DNA from: Chryseobacterium mulctrae
GTDB lineage: Bacteria; Bacteroidota; Bacteroidia; Flavobacteriales; Weeksellaceae
Reading direction: 5' to 3'
Assembly (NCBI RefSeq): GCF_006175945.1
Contig: NZ_VAJL01000001.1
Location: 682,001-746,000 of the forward strand
DNA: 64,000 bases
Below, piece after piece: positions 60,468-64,000 of the stretch (the stretch's first letter is position 1; each line of letters opens with the position of its first letter). Both the position numbers and the translations under genes were made by a program. The notes under the pieces are model-generated. The model worked only from the letters and a program-made list of their open reading frames with translations. It made no database searches and was not told where the DNA came from.

Positions 60468-61376
60468 TTAGAAAATCATTTCAATGATCTGATACCAAAT
60501 CGCTGAAGTAATAAATCCAACAAGAATACTGAATCCGATAATCAAATTCGTCAGTTTTGTATTTAATCGGAATTGTTCGGCAATAATACTTGCCGTAACT
60601 ACAGTCGGCATTGCGGCTTCAAAGACAGAAATTTTCGCAACATCACCTTTAATTCCGAGTAATAAAGCTAAACCTAAAATCATTATCGGAGCTAAAATTA
60701 ATTTGTAAAACATGGAAGCCGAAATCTGTGGCAACAATTTTTTCCAACCATTGAATTTCAACTGTAACCCGACAGAAAATAAAACCAACGGACTTACCGT
60801 TGCAGCCAGTTTATCAAAAAGAGGTTCAGCAAAAGTAAAATCGATGAACCGCGACAAAACCAATGCCGCAATACAGCCTATTAACGGAGGAAAAGTAATT
60901 AGTCTTTTTAAAATAAAAATCGCGCTCACTTTTCCGGATTTGCTTCCGCCTTTCACCGCAGCGATAATTCCCAATGTGGAAAGTGCAAAAAACATCGTCT
61001 GGTCACAGATTATCGCAATACTTAAAAGACTTTCGCCATAAAAAGCAGAGATTAAAGGAAATCCAATGAATGAAGTGTTGCTGTAACCACTTGCCAATTC
61101 TAACGTACTTCTTGATCTTCTAGAATATCCTTTTTGTCTGCTGTAAAACATCATAAAAAAGAAACATCCGATTGCGATCACAAATGTTGAAAGTATCGGA
61201 AAAAGCATTGCTGCAGACCACTGAACCTTTGGTAAATATTTAAAAGAAACCGCAGGAAGTGCTAAATAAAGAATCCATGTATTGATGCCTTTGTGCGCAT
61301 CGGGATGAATGGATTTTGTTTCTTTGAAAATCATTCCTGCCAAAATACAGACTGCGATTAAAACAAAATTCACCAT
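60468..61376 (-). CDS. AEC (auxin efflux carrier) family transporter
   Basis: The 302-residue protein has about ten hydrophobic segments in the AEC/BART arrangement: an N-terminal VLIAVCILAGMIFKE, WILYLALPAVSFKYLP, ELASGYSNTSFIGFPLISAFYG, and a second half with a conserved PxxS-type break (LAATVSPLVLFSVGL). Bacterial members export or import malate, malonate or similar organic acids. The substrate is not evident. A -7 element (TACTTTTG) lies at 61416-61423. Confidence 0.87.
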   Translation of the reverse strand: MVNFVLIAVCILAGMIFKETKSIHPDAHKGINTWILYLALPAVSFKYLPKVQWSAAMLFPILSTFVIAIGCFFFMMFYSRQKGYSRRSRSTLELASGYSNTSFIGFPLISAFYGESLLSIAIICDQTMFFALSTLGIIAAVKGGSKSGKVSAIFILKRLITFPPLIGCIAALVLSRFIDFTFAEPLFDKLAATVSPLVLFSVGLQLKFNGWKKLLPQISASMFYKLILAPIMILGLALLLGIKGDVAKISVFEAAMPTVVTASIIAEQFRLNTKLTNLIIGFSILVGFITSAIWYQIIEMIF

Positions 61377-61399
61377 ATTATTTAGACTTTACTTCTTTA

Positions 61400-61423
61400 T
61401 ACTTTTGTCTTCATACAAAAGTA
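61400..61423. promoter_or_regulatory. inverted pair of TACTTTTG elements upstream of the AEC gene
   Basis: TACTTTTG (61400-61407) and CAAAAGTA (61416-61423) are an inverted repeat with an 8-base spacer. The minus copy is a fitting -7 element for the AEC gene (ATG 61376). The plus copy has no close gene and may merely complete an operator palindrome. Confidence 0.45.
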
Positions 61424-61513
61424 ACAAAAAATCAACACTGGAAACTTCTGTTAAACTCTGCTAAAATTAAAATGCAGTTATTCATAAAATAAATTTCTAA
61501 TTCAAAAAAACTT

Positions 61514-61521
61514 TATCTTTG
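61514..61521 (+). promoter_or_regulatory. -7 element of lptB
   Basis: TATCTTTG, 5 bases before ATG 61527; a nearly leaderless transcript is predicted. Confidence 0.6.
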
Positions 61522-61526
61522 CGACT

Positions 61527-62588
61527 ATGATTTTACGAGGAGAAAACTTAATCAAAGAATACGGTCCCAAAAAAGTTGTAAAAGGTGTTTCTGTACAGGT
61601 TCAGCAGGGAGAAATTGTAGGTTTATTGGGTCCGAACGGAGCCGGGAAAACCACTTCGTTTTATATGATCGTAGGTTTGGTAAAGCCTACTTCAGGAAGA
61701 ATTTTCCTCGATAAACAGGAAATCACGACCGATGCAATGTATCGCCGTGCCCAAAAAGGTATCGGTTATCTTGCTCAGGAAGCTTCGGTTTTCAGAAAAC
61801 TGTCTGTGGAGGATAATATTCTTGGCGTTTTACAGTTGACTAAACTTTCAAAAAGAGAACAGCAAATAAAATGCGACGAACTGATTGAGGAATTTTCTCT
61901 GCAACACGTTCGTAAAAACAGAGGAGATCTTCTTTCCGGAGGGGAAAGACGTAGAACTGAGATTGCAAGATGTTTGGCAACAGACCCTAGTTTCATTCTT
62001 TTGGATGAGCCTTTTGCGGGAGTTGACCCGATTGCTGTGGAAGATATTCAGAAAATTGTAAGAAGTTTGACCGACAAAAACATCGGAATCTTAATTACCG
62101 ATCACAACGTACAGCAGACTTTGGCGATTACCAACAAAACTTATATTATGTTTGAAGGAAAAATCCTGAAAGAAGGTCTTCCTGAAGATTTGGCAAATGA
62201 TCCGCAGGTAAGAGAAGCTTATTTAGGTGAAAACTTCGTTTACCAAAGTATTTTCGACAAACCAAGTAAGAAAAGTTACGCTTACAATATTTGGGCAGGA
62301 AATTTTGATTCTAAATCTCAAATGCAGTCTTTCGTAAATGAAAACTTTGCTCAGTTTGATGATCTGCGATTGATGTATGGTTTTGAAGATATCAGTTTTG
62401 CATCTTTGGGAAATTCAGAAATTGAACATATTTTCAGTGATGTGGTTGATAAAAATGCCAACAATTCTTTTGTATTTCAGAAAAAAGAAATTAATTCAAA
62501 TTATTCTTTGGAACAGGCAGAAGCAGATTCTAAAGCAGCAAGTAAATCTGAGCTGCATTATCTGACGACTTATGTTTTTGAGGGATAA
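61527..62588 (+). CDS. lptB: LPS export ABC ATPase LptB with C-terminal extension
   Basis: Residues 1-~240 are a standard LptB: Walker A GPNGAGKTT (35-43), Q-loop YLAQEASVFRKLSVEDN, signature LLSGGERRRTEIARCLA, Walker B FILLDEPFAGVDPIAV, switch ITDHNVQQ, and YLGENF near the usual end. The protein is 353 residues rather than ~241. The extra ~110 residues begin near SYAYNIWAGNFDSKSQMQSF and look like a small alpha/beta domain, with some resemblance to the Imm22 immunity fold (x-x-I-W-x-G-x-F). LptB drives LPS transport with LptFG. The extension is not explained by that function. Confidence 0.92.
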   Translation: MILRGENLIKEYGPKKVVKGVSVQVQQGEIVGLLGPNGAGKTTSFYMIVGLVKPTSGRIFLDKQEITTDAMYRRAQKGIGYLAQEASVFRKLSVEDNILGVLQLTKLSKREQQIKCDELIEEFSLQHVRKNRGDLLSGGERRRTEIARCLATDPSFILLDEPFAGVDPIAVEDIQKIVRSLTDKNIGILITDHNVQQTLAITNKTYIMFEGKILKEGLPEDLANDPQVREAYLGENFVYQSIFDKPSKKSYAYNIWAGNFDSKSQMQSFVNENFAQFDDLRLMYGFEDISFASLGNSEIEHIFSDVVDKNANNSFVFQKKEINSNYSLEQAEADSKAASKSELHYLTTYVFEG

Positions 62589-62605
62589 ATCTTAATTTAT
62601 TATAA

Positions 62606-63193
62606 ATGTTTTTTAAAAATTTATTCAAAAATAAAACACCTAATGTTTATTCTAAAACAGATAGGTTGCCAAAAATTGAATATTTTGAAAAATATCAGAT
62701 TAAAGAATTATTTACTCTATTGCATCAAGCCGAAGAATTATTGGAGGAAATTTCCATTGAAAATTCAAATAATGATTTATTAAATTTCAAAAAACTTTTT
62801 ATAGAAGAAGTTTATGAATTGGAAAGTGATAATATAGCTGATTTTACAAATATTTGGAATTGGTTTCAAACTAATAAAGAATGGAATCAATTTACAGGTT
62901 TGAAAGGTGAAAAAATTGGTGTTAAGATTTTACATATTACAACCAAATGGAAAATTGATGATGATTTCATTCCAGGATTTAAAATTTCATTAGAAAATGA
63001 ATATGGGGTTATTCTCGAAAAACAAAAAGAAAATAATTTTGGGATCATTAGATGGGACACTCCCAAAGAAGTTGATGAAGAAGATTGGATTGGAATGTTT
63101 GAAATTTTTAAAAAGATGGGAGGAAAAATTATTGATCAAAATCATCAGTTTAAATACATTAATGATGATGGAAGTTTAAAGAATCAAATTTAA
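62606..63193 (+). CDS. hypothetical protein downstream of lptB
   Basis: The 195-residue protein has no signal peptide or membrane segment. The first ~80 residues are helical (LFTLLHQAEELLEEI), the rest beta-rich (GVKILHITTKWKIDDDF, GIIRWDTPKEVDEEDW, FEIFKKMGGKIIDQ). Composition (high N, K, E, I) and small size resemble immunity-type proteins, but no family was recognised. It follows lptB by 17 bases and ends at a terminator, so it is probably co-transcribed. Confidence 0.6.
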   Translation: MFFKNLFKNKTPNVYSKTDRLPKIEYFEKYQIKELFTLLHQAEELLEEISIENSNNDLLNFKKLFIEEVYELESDNIADFTNIWNWFQTNKEWNQFTGLKGEKIGVKILHITTKWKIDDDFIPGFKISLENEYGVILEKQKENNFGIIRWDTPKEVDEEDWIGMFEIFKKMGGKIIDQNHQFKYINDDGSLKNQI

Positions 63194-63224
63194 AACAAAG
63201 AAATTATTTGCTAAAAAATATAAT

Positions 63225-63260
63225 AAAACGTACCTTTTCTCTCAGAAACGGTACGTTTTT
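63225..63260 (+). terminator. intrinsic terminator after the 62606 gene
   Basis: AAAACGTACC (63225-63234) pairs with GGTACGTTTT (63250-63259); inner TTTCT/AGAAA pairs extend the stem, with one mismatch. Confidence 0.85.
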
Positions 63261-63275
63261 CTTTTAAACCAAATC

Positions 63276-64000
63276 ATGGCAAAACCTTTTAACAGAACAG
63301 TGACTTTATTTGGAATTTACAAACAGTTGATTCCATTTATAAAGCCTTACCGACCGATGATTTACGGAACTTTGTTTCTTACATTTCTCGGCGCTTTGGC
63401 AGCCCAGGTGAATCCTTTAGTTTTAAAATATACGGTGGATGAAGTGACAAAACTGACACATCTTCCGCATCCAATGAGTGAAGGAGTTCATATTCTGATT
63501 ATTATTTCTATTATTTTATTGGGAAAGGAATTACTGAATATTTTCATCAATTTCGGCCAAAAATTTTATGGTGAAAAAATCAGGATTAATGTAAGTTCGG
63601 TTTTAGCTCAATCAGCAATCGACAAAATTCTTACGTATAGAGTTGCCTATTTTAATGATGAAAATCACGAATCTGGAAAACTTCAAATCAGAATTGACCG
63701 AGGAATTGAAAGCCTTACAAGACTCGTTCAAAACTTCTTTATCGATATGCTTCCGCTATTTTCAAATGCATTTATTGCTTTGATTATTATGTATTTGCAA
63801 AACGTGTATGTCGGAATAGTTTCTACGATTATTGTTCCTATTTATTTTTATATCAGTTCGCTACAGGCAAAAAAACTGGGTGGAGTAAGACGAACTTTAA
63901 GGAATCAGCGTGAACAGAAAACGTCAGGACTTTTAAATTTGATCAATTCCATTATGGTGATTAAAAGTTTTGTGCGTGAAAAATTTGAAGGTAAAAAGCA
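63276..64000 (+). CDS. MsbA-like ABC exporter, N-terminal part (truncated by window end)
   Basis: The frame is open from ATG 63276 to the window end (241 codons). It has an ABC_membrane domain with hydrophobic segments (MIYGTLFLTFLGALAAQ, ILIIISIILLGKEL, SNAFIALIIMYLQ), the coupling-type segment YRVAYFNDENHESGKLQIRI and VRRTLRNQREQKTSGLLNLINSI, typical of ABC-B half-transporters fused to an ATPase. The ATPase domain lies outside the window. Lipid or drug export is likely but not assignable. Confidence 0.85.
   Translation, partial: MAKPFNRTVTLFGIYKQLIPFIKPYRPMIYGTLFLTFLGALAAQVNPLVLKYTVDEVTKLTHLPHPMSEGVHILIIISIILLGKELLNIFINFGQKFYGEKIRINVSSVLAQSAIDKILTYRVAYFNDENHESGKLQIRIDRGIESLTRLVQNFFIDMLPLFSNAFIALIIMYLQNVYVGIVSTIIVPIYFYISSLQAKKLGGVRRTLRNQREQKTSGLLNLINSIMVIKSFVREKFEGKK

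Noticed and set aside
1..64000. Prophage, integrated element, tRNA or rRNA genes
   Set aside because: No integrase, phage structural gene, transposase, tRNA cloverleaf or rRNA sequence was seen on either strand.

Overview
The window is a low-GC chromosomal stretch from a Bacteroidota bacterium, most likely a Chryseobacterium-like member of the Weeksellaceae. The evidence is as follows. Several proteins end in type IX secretion (T9SS) type A sorting domains (YPNP...GVY/GIY...KK). The gliding-associated ABC genes gldF/gldG are present. There is a chromosomal class A2 beta-lactamase of the CIA/CGA type. Promoters carry the Bacteroidota -7 element TAnnTTTG, often only a few bases from the ATG. 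Recognisable Shine-Dalgarno sequences are largely absent. No rRNA, tRNA, CRISPR array, prophage or intact insertion sequence was seen.

Layout. 1-8.1 kb: tail of a T9SS protein, clpP, dnaG (zinc-finger cysteines lost), a decayed gene, a 1165-residue T9SS adhesin-like protein and tsaE. 8.2-16.2 kb: alanine dehydrogenase, a LytS/LytTR-type two-component pair, class A beta-lactamase, 3-hydroxyacyl-CoA dehydrogenase and small secreted or acidic proteins. 16.3-22 kb: pheT, a nitroreductase-ohrR-ohr peroxide operon and an exported peptide deformylase homologue with a changed metal ligand. 22.2-33.5 kb: a heme acquisition locus. On the minus strand it reads hmuR (TonB receptor), hmuY, hmuT, hmuU, hmuV, a methyltransferase and hmuS, followed by chaN. 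On the plus strand, divergent from hmuR, lie a heavily frameshifted T9SS gene and an intact T9SS-exported protein that looks like a second HmuY-type heme binder. Copies of the word ATTTAGAAT/ATTCTAAAT lie at these promoters. 33.7-38.5 kb: a quinol-monooxygenase-like protein and an assimilatory sulfate reduction operon headed by an Rrf2 regulator (Rrf2-cysH-cysD-cysN-TSUP permease). 38.6-43.6 kb: an accessory patch (DUF4268, DUF2314-ankyrin, YwqG/DUF1963, an ABC exporter pair, ClbS/DfsB-like protein). 43.8-64 kb: YceI lipoprotein, gldFG, hemJ, kbl, a JmjC-like cupin, a T9SS M1 aminopeptidase, PBP4-type carboxypeptidase, priA, an AEC transporter, lptB with an unusual C-terminal extension, and the start of an MsbA-type exporter.

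How the genes fit together. Housekeeping genes (clpP, dnaG, pheT, priA, tsaE, lptB, dacB, hemJ) alternate with secreted or envelope proteins and stress functions. The most coherent system is heme capture: candidate T9SS-secreted and lipoprotein HmuY-like binders would feed HmuR, then HmuTUV, with HmuS handling cytoplasmic heme. Intergenic gaps are rich in inverted repeats built from short words, including a ten-copy heptamer array, and in strong bidirectional terminators between convergent genes. Four decayed or remnant genes indicate continuing loss of surface and secreted proteins.
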